Source: Dunaliella salina | Lineage: Eukaryota > Chlorophyta > Chlorophyceae > Chlamydomonadales > Dunaliellaceae | Assembly: GCA_002284615.2 (NCBI GenBank) | Contig: MU069946.1 | Location: 19,002-39,917 of the forward strand | Length of the DNA: 20,916 bases | Reading direction: 5' to 3' | Shown here: piece by piece, positions 8,150 through 16,773 of the stretch | How the letters are laid out: each line of letters starts with the position of its first letter | How positions within the stretch are numbered: the stretch's first letter is position 1 | Program-made: the position numbers and the translations under genes | The notes under the pieces: generated by a model | What the model was told of the DNA's origin: nothing | What the model saw: only the letters and a program-made list of their open reading frames with translations | Database searches by the model: none

Positions 8150-8612
8150 CAAACATGAGGCAAACATGCCGCACCCTCCACGGCCCCTGCTGCCCACACC
8201 CGCTCTTTTCCATTTTTTCATGAAATTTAACCATGCCAATCATTATTATTTACATTGTTCAAGAAATAACAAAAATGGAGGACCCCAGATCACTTTCTTT
8301 GCCCCCTAGAATTTCCCACACCTCCAACCTATGACCAATTTTCATTCCTAAATCTTTACAATCATAAACCTGAAATATGATGCTAGCATCCTGCATATTC
8401 AAAATTTAGAAAGAACAAGGTCAAAATTTGACCTTTTTGGCAGCCCTTGTGCTTCAATTTCTCTAAGGGAAATGGCTGAAACTCTGTATATGCACAACCA
8501 CTGGGATGTTCCACTTTGTTTCCTTTGCAATGATGTTTTTTTACTACAAGGGCTTCAAATATCAAAAAATTATCCAATTTGGTGCAGTGGGTGGGAGGAA
8601 TAGAAGTTGGTG
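8150..8612 (+). mobile_element. hAT-like repeat H, copy 3, nested in the CAGCCG composite
   Basis: The copy tracks the other two through CTCTTTTCC, GGAGGACCCCAGATCACTTT, GCATCCTGCATATTCAAAA, GGGAAATGGCTGAAACTCTG and CCAATTTGGTGCAGTGGGTG. It then stops at the TA array near 8615. The element's own TIRs are absent. It sits inside the CAGCCG element's TIRs, so it was either captured by or inserted into it. Confidence 0.75.
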
Positions 8613-8615
<3 letters not shown>

Positions 8616-8687
<72 letters not shown>

Positions 8688-8704
8688 ATATATATATGTA
8701 TATT
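8616..8704. repeat. (TA)n microsatellite with a TG interruption
   Basis: About 63 bp of pure AT alternation is followed by TGTGTGTG and a further TATATATATGTATAT. The array abuts the end of repeat H copy 3. Confidence 0.97.
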
Positions 8705-8816
8705 ATTTTTTTTTCAAATCACAAATTTAGCATGCTATCCGCAGAACTATTGGCATAGGCATGGGAGCCGCAGGTTCGATATCCGTCGGCCTTTTTTTCT
8801 TATCCTAATGCCGCGG

Positions 8817-9000
8817 CTGAAATCAGCCGTGTTCAGCCCTGGGGTTCCAGCCGTGGACTTTTTTTTGCTCACGGCTGAAGACTCAAAAGTACACATACAG
8901 AAGTGCGGCTGAACACGGCTGAAATCAGCCGTGTTCAGCCGTGGGGTTTTCAACCGTGGACCTTTTTTTGCTCACGGCTGAATAGAGAATTTCAGCCGCA
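8817..9000. repeat. 102-bp direct duplication in the composite element's right arm
   Basis: CTGAAATCAGCCGTGTTCAG starts at 8817 and again at 8919. Both are followed by a GGGGTT, a C(A/C)GCCGTGGAC-type block and TTTTTTTGCTCACGGCTGAA. The unit resembles the left-arm array in its CAGCCG words but is a different sequence. Confidence 0.85.
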
Positions 9001-9075
9001 CTTTCAGCCGATACTCCATACGGCTGACAACAGCCGCATCAGCCGCTGTTCAGCCGAGGCCAGAAATTTCTGACG

Positions 9076-9762
9076 TCCCCCAACTTGTAAGCTACAAACT
9101 CTAGTGCTTGGGAAAGCTTGCTAAAAACGAAAACAGGCTACTACTACATAAACCCAAGTTGCAAGCTTACCAGTTTGGAGAGGCCTATGCAGGGAGCATC
9201 CAAAAAGCAGGCAACTCCAGGCCTCAGTTATGTCCCTCTGTAATATATATTCTTATTTAAAGATTAAACTCAAATTTGTTAATTTTCGCTTTTCTACAGT
9301 TTAAAGTTTAATTGATTTTAATTGAAATCTATCCTAAAAAATCTCACGCAGCAAACTTCCAAACTTCTCCTGGAAGAAGATTGGCTGGGGAGTATCCTTA
9401 ATGCTTACTCGACCAAGTTTGGTGCTAGCACCTAGCTTTATCTGAAGAAAGTGCTGCTGAGCGTGTCTGTAAACACGTTTCTGAGCTTTCATTTGTGCCC
9501 ATTTTTTTTAGGTTTTGAGGTAGCCGAGCAGTCAAACATTCAGGCTGGAGCTTCAACCCCAATTGTAACTTGAAGACAAGTGAAGGTACCCTACCTCATT
9601 GCCTCCAAATTTTTCCCCATGAGCCCAATTTGTAAGCATTTTACCCGACAAGCAAAAGAACAGAATGCAATTTTGATTCAGAATCAGGCCTTGCATGGAA
9701 TGGAAGATGAAGTCTATGAAGCAACTTGCTCTCAGCATGCTGTATGTATGAGGTGCTCTGAC
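9076..9762. other. No supported feature
   Basis: This is AT-rich sequence. A 61-codon minus frame and an 85-codon plus frame around 9553-9837 show no recognisable motif or convincing splice context. Confidence 0.5.
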
Positions 9763-9982
9763 TTTGCAGCCTCTCAGCTAGAGCACTCTGCGCTGATCAG
9801 GCTGGGGATGTGTCTGCAGAGGCCGTGCAGCCCCTAAGTTGCACGCGTTAAGGCACAGGAGGCTGTCTAGCAGAAGGGCAGCAGTCCTCACACACTCCTT
9901 ACACATTACAAGAGAGCCAACTAGGGGAAGACAGCACTTTCATCACCAACTGCGCAGAGTGTTGTAGCTGAGAGGCTGCAAA
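9763..9982. repeat. 33-bp inverted repeat with a 154-bp spacer
   Basis: TTTGCAGCCTCTCAGCTA... (9763-9795) and ...TAGCTGAGAGGCTGCAAA (9950-9982) match at 30 of 33 positions in inverted orientation. No target duplications were found around it, so it may be part of an undefined element or the product of local inversion. Confidence 0.85.
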
Positions 9983-9989
9983 CCAGGAC

Positions 9990-10172
9990 CTGCCCTCCTC
10001 ACTGCCTCCCACATCTCGAACCAAGATGTGCCCCATTAGTTTTGTTTCTTGCTCGCTTCTACACTAGTTTTGCCTAGTTTAGGGCCCCCTGGTGAGGCCT
10101 CTCACTTTTGTTAGGGGTTCTTCCCTTAATGCACGCGGCTTTCAGCCTGCGTAGGCTTTTCTTTTCTTTTGT
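9990..10172 (+). mobile_element. LINE-A 3'-end copy 3
   Basis: The segment CCCATTAGTTTTGTTTCTTG corresponds to the end of the LINE-A ORF (CCCATTAGATCAGTTTCTGG). After it come the 3' UTR blocks AGGGCCCCCTGGTGAGGCCT, CTTCCCTTAATGCACGCGGC and GTAGGCTTTTCTTTTCTTTT. It is a short 5'-truncated insertion in the same orientation as the other two copies. Confidence 0.7.
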
Positions 10173-10364
10173 GTGCCTGGTGATGTTGAAGGTGACATCA
10201 CAATCACACATGAAAGAAGGAATGGCATCCTGCGCCTCAGAGTGCCTCAGTACTTGTGTGCAAGGAGTGATGAGGGCTTGGGTTCCTGCGCTGCTCTTCA
10301 GACCTATCCAACACTACTCCTGCACTGCTCTTGCGCTGCTCCAGCACTCCTTGCATGCTTGCTT

Positions 10365-10456
10365 GGTGCCTGGCCTGACACCTCCAGCACTTCATCATCT
10401 TCATCATCTTGGTGCCTGGCCTGACACCTCCAGCACTTCATCATCTTCATCATCTT
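10365..10456. repeat. 46-bp tandem duplication
   Basis: Two adjacent perfect copies of a 46-bp unit start GGTGCCTGGCCTGACACCTC at 10365 and 10411, each ending in TCATCTTCATCATCTT. The unit length is not a multiple of three, so it shifts the minus-strand frame that encodes an acidic DDEDDE stretch. Confidence 0.97.
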
Positions 10457-10858
10457 CATCATCTCCTTCAAGTGGACGCTTCTGGCTGCCATCATTCAGG
10501 TGCAGCAGTGCAGCCCGGCGAACTTCTGGAGTGACCCGCTTGCATGCAGCAGCCTCCGGCCCCTTCTTGCCCTTACTACCAGAGAGATGGACAATGATGC
10601 GGGTTATCCCTGAGAACACATCACTGCAAAAGTTGCACTTGTACTTTGTCTTCCCTTGCACTTTGTCAACTGCATTAGTGCTGCGTGAAATTCCGCCATA
10701 ACTCTTACATAACATTATATTTAAAATTATTTTTTGTGAAGTCATCAGTTTCCCTGGCTTACTGGTCGCTCCCAGGGGGCTGCCCCCGCGCCTCTCCCGC
10801 CCTCTCCCGCCCTCCTGGCCTTCCGTGCCGGGTACTGGTACGAATACAGGTACGAATG

Positions 10859-10889
10859 GTACGCGTACTAGAGCCTCTAGAACGCGTAC
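10859..10889. repeat. 31-bp near-perfect palindrome
   Basis: GTACGCGTACTAGAG (10859-10873) and CTCTAGAACGCGTAC (10875-10889) are inverted with one mismatch around a single central base. It follows two GGTACGAAT words at 10837 and 10850, which are similar to the subterminal words of the TTCGTA elements. Confidence 0.9.
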
Positions 10890-10950
10890 TGTGCAACTAA
10901 GGATGAGGCTCATGCACCCTTTGCACTTTAGAGCACATGGCTTCTCTGGC

Positions 10951-10987
10951 AAGTCCTTAGCAATGATGATAACATTGCTAAGGACTT
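10951..10987. repeat. Perfect 15-bp stem, 7-nt loop
   Basis: AAGTCCTTAGCAATG (10951-10965) pairs with CATTGCTAAGGACTT (10973-10987) around the loop ATGATAA. The stem is uninterrupted. No function can be assigned. Confidence 0.95.
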
Positions 10988-11091
10988 TGCTTGTGTTCTT
11001 TGAGCTGGGTGAATTGCTGGAGCCTTGCAAGCAGGCCTGTTTAACATTCTCTACCTTGATGGCGCTCTGAGTTTCTGAAATCGAAATCATT

Positions 11092-11173
11092 TACTAGTAT
11101 ACGACCCCTCATATACTAGTATACAGTATACAGTATATAGTATACATATAGTATACATATATATAGTATATAG
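11092..11173. repeat. TAGTATAC-type palindromic AT cluster
   Basis: Repeated ACTAGTATAC, AGTATACAG and ATAGTATACATA words fill this stretch and resume at 11806-11832 beyond the GTAGC element. The element therefore inserted into this cluster. A related cluster is at 5225-5275. Confidence 0.85.
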
Positions 11174-11805
11174 CAGGGTTGCACGCTACGGTGCTACAGA
11201 CACGAATTCGTAGAGTAGCGTAGCCGTAGCGTAGCAGTGGCTACGGCTACTGCTACGAAAAGGTGTCTGGGCCATCGACGAGAGGCGTCCGTCCAAGTGT
11301 TTGAACGAAGGCAGTTAATGGCAATTTTAATTGATTTCTTGATGTGAATAATAAATCCATATTCTTTATGTCAACAAACTGGTTGGTCAGCAGTGAGGGA
11401 GCGCACAAGAACAAGGAATGGACATGCTTGGGCCGTGGCAATGGGGTATGTGCAGTTGGAAGCTCAACTAATTTGCTCAGGTCATAGGACAGGGACATCA
11501 AGCATATTTTTGGCAGGGGAGGGCTATAGAACATGCCCATGCATCCACACGCGTACACCCAAGCACCTTGAAGTTTGCACTTTCTGCATGCATGTGAAAA
11601 GTTTTCACACGCCAAGCCACCTGTGCAGCTCCTACATGTAATATGATCAAGTGCAAATACAAAAGAGCTTGTGCTTTGTGTGCCATGCAGCAGCAATTTT
11701 GAAGGTACAGTTTTGGCTACTGCTACTGCTACAGTTATGGACTCCGTAGCCGTAGCGTAGCGTAGCCGTAGCGTAGCAGTAGCGCAGCAGTAGCGTGCAA
11801 CCCTG
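11174..11805 (-). mobile_element. Non-autonomous hAT-like element, 632 bp (GTAGC family, copy 2)
   Basis: The ends CAGGGTTGCACGCTAC and GTAGCGTGCAACCCTG form a perfect 16-bp TIR. Both subterminal zones (11190-11260 and 11715-11795) are packed with GTAGC words such as GTAGCCGTAGCGTAGC. Copy 1 at 1229-1728 shares the TIR and about 300 bp of interior in the opposite orientation. On the minus strand the interior has a 147-codon open frame (11696-11253) that includes LPTAHTPLPRPKHVHSLF, the same frame seen in copy 1. Flanks GTATATAG and ATAATATA do not show a clear 8-bp duplication because the target is low-complexity AT sequence. Confidence 0.8.
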
Positions 11806-11832
11806 ATAATATATAGTATACAGTATATACCC

Positions 11833-12119
11833 TGCCTGTCATTGATTCAGACCCCCCATGTGGACGACAGAACGATGTAAGAATCAAGCTGGGGACCTAC
11901 TGCTTTGCAGTTGTGCACTCCTACAGAACCAAGGGTCTAAGCGCTTATTCATAAAGAATTGCACGTATACATAATGATAATCTATTGCTTACCCTGTACA
12001 CATTGAGCTCATCCTTAGGCTGTGCATGCGTAGGGTAAGCCTCACTGTCGGCAAAAGGCCTTGCGATATGTTTCCTCACCATCAACAGTGGCAGGTGAAG
12101 AAACGCACCACCTCTTGCA
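11833..12119. other. No supported feature
   Basis: This stretch is unique-looking sequence with no frame, repeat or splice pair I can defend. Confidence 0.4.
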
Positions 12120-12745
12120 TCGCAGGCTTAGCACCCTCTGACTCAGAGCCTCTTCAGAAGGTAGATCTGAAACAGATGGGTGTTCTTCATCAGAACTTTG
12201 CATGGGAACCTAGATGAATTGGCCTGATTCTGAGAAGTTGAACATCGATTCAGAGGCAGTTTAGACATTGTGTGAAAAGGCAGATGGGGCAAAGTTTGAA
12301 TCAGGCAAACATAACTCTGATTCAGAGAGCCTTCAGAGGGTCCATCACAAGGCAGATGGGGACTTAGATGAATTGGTCTGAGTCTGAGAAGTTGAACACT
12401 GATTCAGAGGCAGTTCAGGCATCGTGTGACTAGGCAGATGGGGCAAAGTTTGGATGAGACAAACGTTACCCTGATTCTGAGCGCCTTCAGAGGGTCCATC
12501 ACAAGGCAGATGGGGACTTAGATGAATTGGTCTGACTCAGAAATTGAGCACTGATCCAGAGGCAATTCAGGCATTGTGTGAATAGGTAAATGGGGCAAAG
12601 TTTGGATGAGACAAACATTACACTGATTCAGAGCGCTTCAGAGGGTCCATCACAAGGCAGATGGGAACTTAGATGAATTGGTCTGAGAAGTTGAACACTG
12701 ATTCAGAGGCAGTTCAGACATTGTGTGAATAGGCAGATGGAGTCA
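12120..12745. repeat. Diverged tandem repeat, about four 151-154-bp units
   Basis: The landmark AGATGAATTGG recurs at 12212, 12366, 12520 and 12671, giving periods of 154, 154 and 151 bp. Each unit also carries GATTCAGAGGCAGTTCAG-like, GGGGCAAAGTTTG and CAGAGGGTCCATCACAAGGC blocks. Units differ by scattered substitutions and small indels, so the array is older than the 117-bp array at 7338. No open frame spans it. Confidence 0.93.
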
Positions 12746-13902
12746 AGTTAATGTTAGTCAAAGATAAAATCATGGCAGGCACAGAAAGAAGACACGCACA
12801 GCGAAAGAAAAGAAATGTTACGCTGAATCATGGTTATTGCTGGACCCTGGCCATGCTGTCGATTAATCAGTCTGTTACCTTTATCCAAGGACTGGCTCAA
12901 CAACTGGCCAAGCAGTTGTTGAGGACTTGGTAGTATAGTGGTCTGGATTTGACATCACCTACTCTCAGCAGTGTAACCCGAGCAGTAGTCTCTCATTGCC
13001 CTGGGAGGGGCATAGGGGAGCAGGTCTGGCAACCATGTACCAAAGCGGTTGTGTGAAGGATGAGTCTGTGCTGCATCATGCGGGAGTGCAGCAAGGAACA
13101 GGAAACCCAGAATCCCAGCAACCCTGTCTCACTCGCATCTCTTCCCATCAGCTCGAGTGAACTTGTCCTTTGTCTGGATGGTTGTAACCAGCCCTTAACG
13201 TGAGAAACATCCATTTCTCAACAACTCAAGTGTGTGAGGTGTGATATGTATTTTGGTGGGAATTTTTCTTGGACTCCCTCTCTTATTCATCCAACCTGTG
13301 GAGCATCCCTCTGAGTATTGGTGCATTCCTTTTTATCCCTGGCCATGTGCCACGGGTGTTGCTCCCGATGTAATTACATCAGGACATTATAATGCTCTCC
13401 TGGTCAGCACTTTGAACTCGGAAGCTGGTCAAAATTATTGTGGTTGATGGCGGATTTTCCATTTGACAAATTTCATCTGTGGAGCATCCTTCCTTCAGCG
13501 CATTAGATGTCTGGGGGGTGATTCTGGCTGATTCTGTTTCTTTGTGGGGTGGTAGAAGGCTGCCTAAGGCTGCCTGTCCTGAGCCTGCCCGGCTCTGCTC
13601 AATTGTAATTTTCTGCTAGAATTATCTATGCCCGAAGGAGCACACAAGTGTCCTTGGTTCAACCAAGTTATCTGTGTGCTCTGAGCAGTCAACCTCCTAG
13701 AGATGAAATTTGTGTCGATTCTAGACACCTATCTTTTGAGCATGTCGACTGAGGCCAAAGAGGTCGTGACCAGTGCTTGTGTCTGAGATTATTCCTTCGC
13801 TGCAATGCTTTCCATCTCTGTGAAGGGCCTTTTCTTTGTTGGCTCGGTTCACTACCTTGCACCAACCTGTTCACACATCTTCATCGTGTGCACTCTGAAG
13901 TA
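12746..13902. other. Mostly featureless stretch with one small hairpin
   Basis: No gene is supported. At 13638-13681, GAGCACACA pairs with TGTGTGCTC and, inside, CTTGGTT pairs with AACCAAG around one base, with unpaired bases between the two stems. A 14-bp palindrome GATGTAATTACATC lies near 13367. TAGTATAGTGGT near 12930 looks like a tRNA A-box but has no partner. Confidence 0.4.
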
Positions 13903-14528
13903 CAGTAGGTTCCCGATTACTTCGTACCGGGGTATTATTTTTTTTTACTTCGTAGCGCTTCGTACCAGTTCGTACCACTTCGTATTTCTGCAGCATAATT
14001 TTGACTGGTCAAAGGCTTTTTCGTCCCAGTGGTGGAAAGGCCGCTGCAGGGCCGCTGCAAGGCCACGGTCTCCCTTAGCAAGCAGCTTTGGGCGTCAGGA
14101 TGGGCCCCCCAACTGCGGGGGGAAGGAGGGAAGGGGGAGAAAGAGCAAGAGAGGAAGATGCACAGCTCAGCGTGAACTTTGCGACAGCTGTCCAGCCGTG
14201 CACTGCTCACCTGAAGGACGTCCGTGACCCCTACTCACTGGCATGGGCCTGATGTTGCTCTTGGAGATGCCCATCGATGGAGATATCTCGCTGTTTGCCT
14301 GGCTGTAAGCAGCAGGCTGTAGCAGCAGGCAGGGGGGTGAAGTTCCCCATCTTCTGCTACGCCACCTTTCCAAATCCTACCATTTTCAGAAAATTGTATT
14401 ATTTTGCACTTCGTTTTTACTTCGTAACACTTCGTATTTGAGGATCAGGAATTATTTCCCTCACTTCGTAAGATTTCGTTTTGGGGCAAAATAATTAATT
14501 AATTTACGAAGTAATCGGGAACCTACTG
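13903..14528 (+). mobile_element. pogo/Tigger-like non-autonomous element, 626 bp (TTCGTA family, copy 1)
   Basis: The ends CAGTAGGTTCCCGATTACTT (from 13903) and AAGTAATCGGGAACCTACTG (to 14528) are perfect inverted repeats over at least 24 bp. TA lies on each side (13901-13902, 14529-14530). CAGTAG... termini with TA duplication fit the pogo/Tigger branch of Tc1/mariner. Both subterminal zones repeat TTCGTA (TTCGTAGCGCTTCGTACC and similar). The middle contains G-rich runs and no recognisable DDE transposase, so the element is non-autonomous. A second, inverted copy is at 16774-17361. Confidence 0.85.
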
Positions 14529-14784
14529 TAATATAATTCTTGCCTTCTGCTGTTGTCTGTTTCACATCCTTGCATCTGACAAGAATTAGGGGGGTAGTGA
14601 TCTGTGCTCCCAGGTTGGTGATGTGTGTGTGACACTGATCTCGCGCGACAGCAAGACTACGCAGTCCAAGTCTGGCCGAGTGCATACAGTGAAGGTCACC
14701 CGCCTGAGCACATGGCCCCACCACACAGACCAAGAGGAAGAGGTGGTAAAAGAAAAAGAAGATGTGGTTCAGAAGCCTACACCA

Positions 14785-15029
14785 AATCTGTTTTCTTCAT
14801 TGCCTGGAAATGGTGCAACGCGGCTTCGAGACTTCATGAACCAGACTGATCATGATGTCTTAGGAGTAGCCAAGTTTGTGTCTGCTTGCTCGAAATGCTG
14901 TGCCTGAGTTTTGAGCAATGCATTCAACTTCCTAGTCTGGTCTGATTACAGACCTCTGTGTTTCCGCTCAGCTGCCCTTGAAGGCGGATATAGCGTGTAA
15001 CCTTACCTTACCTTACCTTACCTCACCTA
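14785..15029 (+). mobile_element. LINE-B 3'-end copy (plus strand)
   Basis: The plus-strand frame ending at 14907 includes NLFSSLPGNGATRLRDFMNQ, which aligns with the C-terminus of the minus-strand LINE-B copy (HHLFSLAPPGCPVRLIDFMN). The 3' UTR follows (CCAAGTTTGTGTCTGC, TTTCCGCTCAGCTGCCCTTG, GGCGGATA) and then a (CTTAC)n tail at 15000-15029. Here the frame runs about 18 codons past the point where the minus copy stops. Sequence from 14531 to about 14784 is unassigned. Confidence 0.75.
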
Positions 15030-15419
15030 CAACACGACCTGTCATGCAGGCCCTGCCCAACAAACTCGCACAAGCACAGCAACAAAAAGGGAAGGAAGAA
15101 TAAAACTTTGTCCTTCTACTGCAAGCATAAGGGATTTATAGATAGACCAGGGGTGTAACTGGTTGACCTTCAAGTTCAAGGCACCCTGAACAGTAAGCAT
15201 GGAGCTCACTCCCCGGCTAACGCTTATGTTGCGGCTTGGACCCCCCCAAAACACGTAGGCAATTTAAAACTCCACACATCAACTCAAGAAAAGGAGGCAC
15301 ATTGGCTCAAAAAGCTGTGCCTCACTGACTAAAACCCTTGGAAGATTTCCAGAACGAGAGAGGTTGAGCTTTCTTAGGCACCTCTGTCACTTCTTCAGAA
15401 TCAAGCATTTGTGTCATTG
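15030..15419. other. Spacer between convergent LINE-B tails; no supported feature
   Basis: No gene, repeat family or RNA is supported. A small inverted pair GAGGCACA/TGTGCCTC lies near 15294-15332. Confidence 0.4.
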
Positions 15420-16640
15420 TAAGGTAAGGTTACATCGCTTTATCCGCCTACAAGGGCAGCTGAGCGGAGACTTAGAGGCCTGTAACCAGACCAATTTAAG
15501 CAAAAATGAAAGCATTGCTCAAAAGTCAGGCACAGCATGTCAAGCATGCAGACACAAACTTGGCTAATTCTCAAACATTAGCTTGGTTCATGAAGTCTAT
15601 GAGGCGTACTGGGCAACCGGGAGGTGCAAGGCTGAACAAATGATGGAACTGATTGTGCAAGTCTGTCAGATCCTGGAAAGGGCACTCCAGAATAATGTGC
15701 TCTTCATCTTGCACAGTGTGCATATCGCATTTGTTGCAAATCCTGAGCTCGTAAGGGCACCTATTCTCGTGATGCCGTTGGGTTTCCACCCGAAGATTGT
15801 GACTGGATAGACTTAGGCACGAAATGCTGCGCAATAATTTATGTGAAATATTTTGTCGCAAGTAGAGTGGTAACGGAGGCTTTTTATTCCTCTTCCTGGC
15901 ATCCCACCAGCCAGGTACATTGCCTAATGAAAGGCCAAAGTGTGTGTGATACGTCCTCATGATTCTCCTGGAAGCATGGGCCTTTCCTGTCAGCAAAACG
16001 TAGGTCTGCTTGTACAACTCTGCCCAAGAGGTCATTGTTTGTGCTCAAGAGAGAATTCCAGAATCTCATAATACACCTCAACCAGTAGAAGTAAAGGGGC
16101 ATCTGTCCCGTCTCTCTTAGTAAGCAATGTGTCTCTGTTGCCCTCTTAACACCCAAAAGAGACTTGAGGAAGCCTGTATGGTAAACATGAGCTTTGGTTC
16201 TCAAAGTTGTCTTGCACGGAAGTATGTCTGTAGCCCATATTTGCCATATAAGCCTGCTGTGAGCGCAAAGGCTTGAAAAAGCCAAAGCATGGCATGTTTC
16301 CTGTGCAAGATACCAAGCTCAGCACCGTCCTTCTGTACCCTAGCAATGCCACCCATAAAATTGCGTGCCATATGGTCTGTGGCCGCAATCATTTTGCCAT
16401 CTCGTCTCAAGAGTATTCCCAGATATTTGAACTCTGAAACGACCTCAAGGCCTTCGCCATTGTATGTGAAAGAGGGCATGGGTGTTGTGTCAGAAGTGAA
16501 AAAAACCATGACCTTTGTCTTCTTTGTGTTCACAGTGAAGTCTTTGTGCCGTGCATGTCAAGCTGGAACTGTATGTGTTCAGCAGAGTTTGCAAGAATCA
16601 TCGTGTCATTGTGCCATTGAACTATCTTGGTAGCAGTTTT
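15420..16640 (-). pseudogene. 5'-truncated, frameshifted LINE (family B) reverse transcriptase C-terminus
   Basis: Three overlapping minus frames carry successive parts of a non-LTR reverse transcriptase. The first holds NDTMILANS (about 16610-16585), the region just after the YADD catalytic motif; the motif itself reads WHND at 16616-16605, so it would be inactive. After a frameshift come VNTKKTKVMVFF and VVSEFKYLGILLRRDGKM, typical thumb-side blocks (to 16201). The next frame has TKAHVYHTGFLKSLLGVKRA and FYWLRCIMRFWNSLL (16285-15884). The last has the C-terminal zinc knuckle CNKCDMHTVQDEEHIILECP (C-x2-C-x9-H-x4-C) and ends FMNQANV at 15571. The 3' UTR reaches a TTACC-type tail at about 15420. 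Truncation, two or more frameshifts and the mutated catalytic motif show a dead copy. Confidence 0.85.
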
Positions 16641-16773
16641 AACATTTTTGTACTACCGGGTGTTCAGGCAGAATGATATCTCAGGGCCATGGGCCACTGG
16701 CAGATTATCCCATGTGCGTCAAAAAGTGTATGGGAAGGATAATATAATTGCGCATTTTGTGATAGCCAAACTA
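16641..16773. other. Short unassigned spacer
   Basis: The stretch lies between the truncated 5' side of LINE-B and the TTCGTA element. Nothing is supported in it. Confidence 0.35.

Larger units (their letters stand above)
7279..9075. mobile_element. 1.8-kb composite element with 46-bp CAGCCG-rich TIRs
   Basis: The left end (7279-7324, starting CGTCAGAAATATCTGGCC) and right end (9030-9075, ending GGCCAGAAATTTCTGACG) are inverted repeats matching at about 43 of 46 positions with two compensating single-base indels. The subterminal zones, 7300-7800 and 8810-9030, are saturated with CAGCCG and CGGCTG. Between them lie a 117-bp tandem array, a C/A-rich spacer, hAT-like repeat H copy 3, and a long TA array. 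Flanks TATCCCTC and TCCCCCAA give no clean target duplication. No transposase is visible. The superfamily is unknown. Confidence 0.7.
10404..11090 (-). pseudogene. BED zinc-finger fragment, probably hAT transposase N-terminus
   Basis: This 228-codon minus frame contains a BED-type zinc finger at residues 148-200 (about 10490-10650): KYKCNFCSDVFSGITRIIVH, then LSGSKGKKG, AAC and TPEVRRAALLHL. Ligands are C152, C155, H168 and C183. In plant and algal genomes this finger usually marks the DNA-binding N-terminus of hAT transposases. An acidic run DDEDDEDDE follows, and then the 46-bp duplication breaks the frame. No dimerisation or catalytic hAT region follows; the sequence runs into a LINE-A tail instead. 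Residues 1 to about 135 look non-coding (VPFVPVFVPVPG repeats), and a real exon may start near the CAG at about 10667. It could be a dead transposon piece or an exon of a BED protein with the rest lost. Confidence 0.6.

Noticed and set aside
8750..8790. Possible tRNA or SINE B-box (GGTTCGATATCC)
   Set aside because: The T-arm does not pair well and there is no A-box or cloverleaf upstream.
10108..10701. 197-codon plus frame with a Ser run
   Set aside because: It is antisense to the BED finger and its Ser run comes from the TCATCATC repeat; it also includes the LINE-A tail.
12925..12990. tRNA-like sequence (TAGTATAGTGGT, as in an A-box)
   Set aside because: No B-box (GGTTCGA) and no acceptor or anticodon stems follow at the right distance.
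13241..13447. 68-codon plus frame with a hydrophobic start
   Set aside because: Signal-peptide-like beginning only; no homology, no splice context, and composition is like the surrounding non-coding DNA.
14623..14784. N-terminal part of the plus frame ending at 14907 as a host gene
   Set aside because: Only the last part matches LINE-B; the upstream part has no motif and the ATG is incidental.
15000..15029. Interstitial telomere repeat (CTTAC)n
   Set aside because: The motif differs from the usual TTTAGGG/TTTTAGGG plant and algal repeats and sits at the end of a LINE 3' UTR in several copies.
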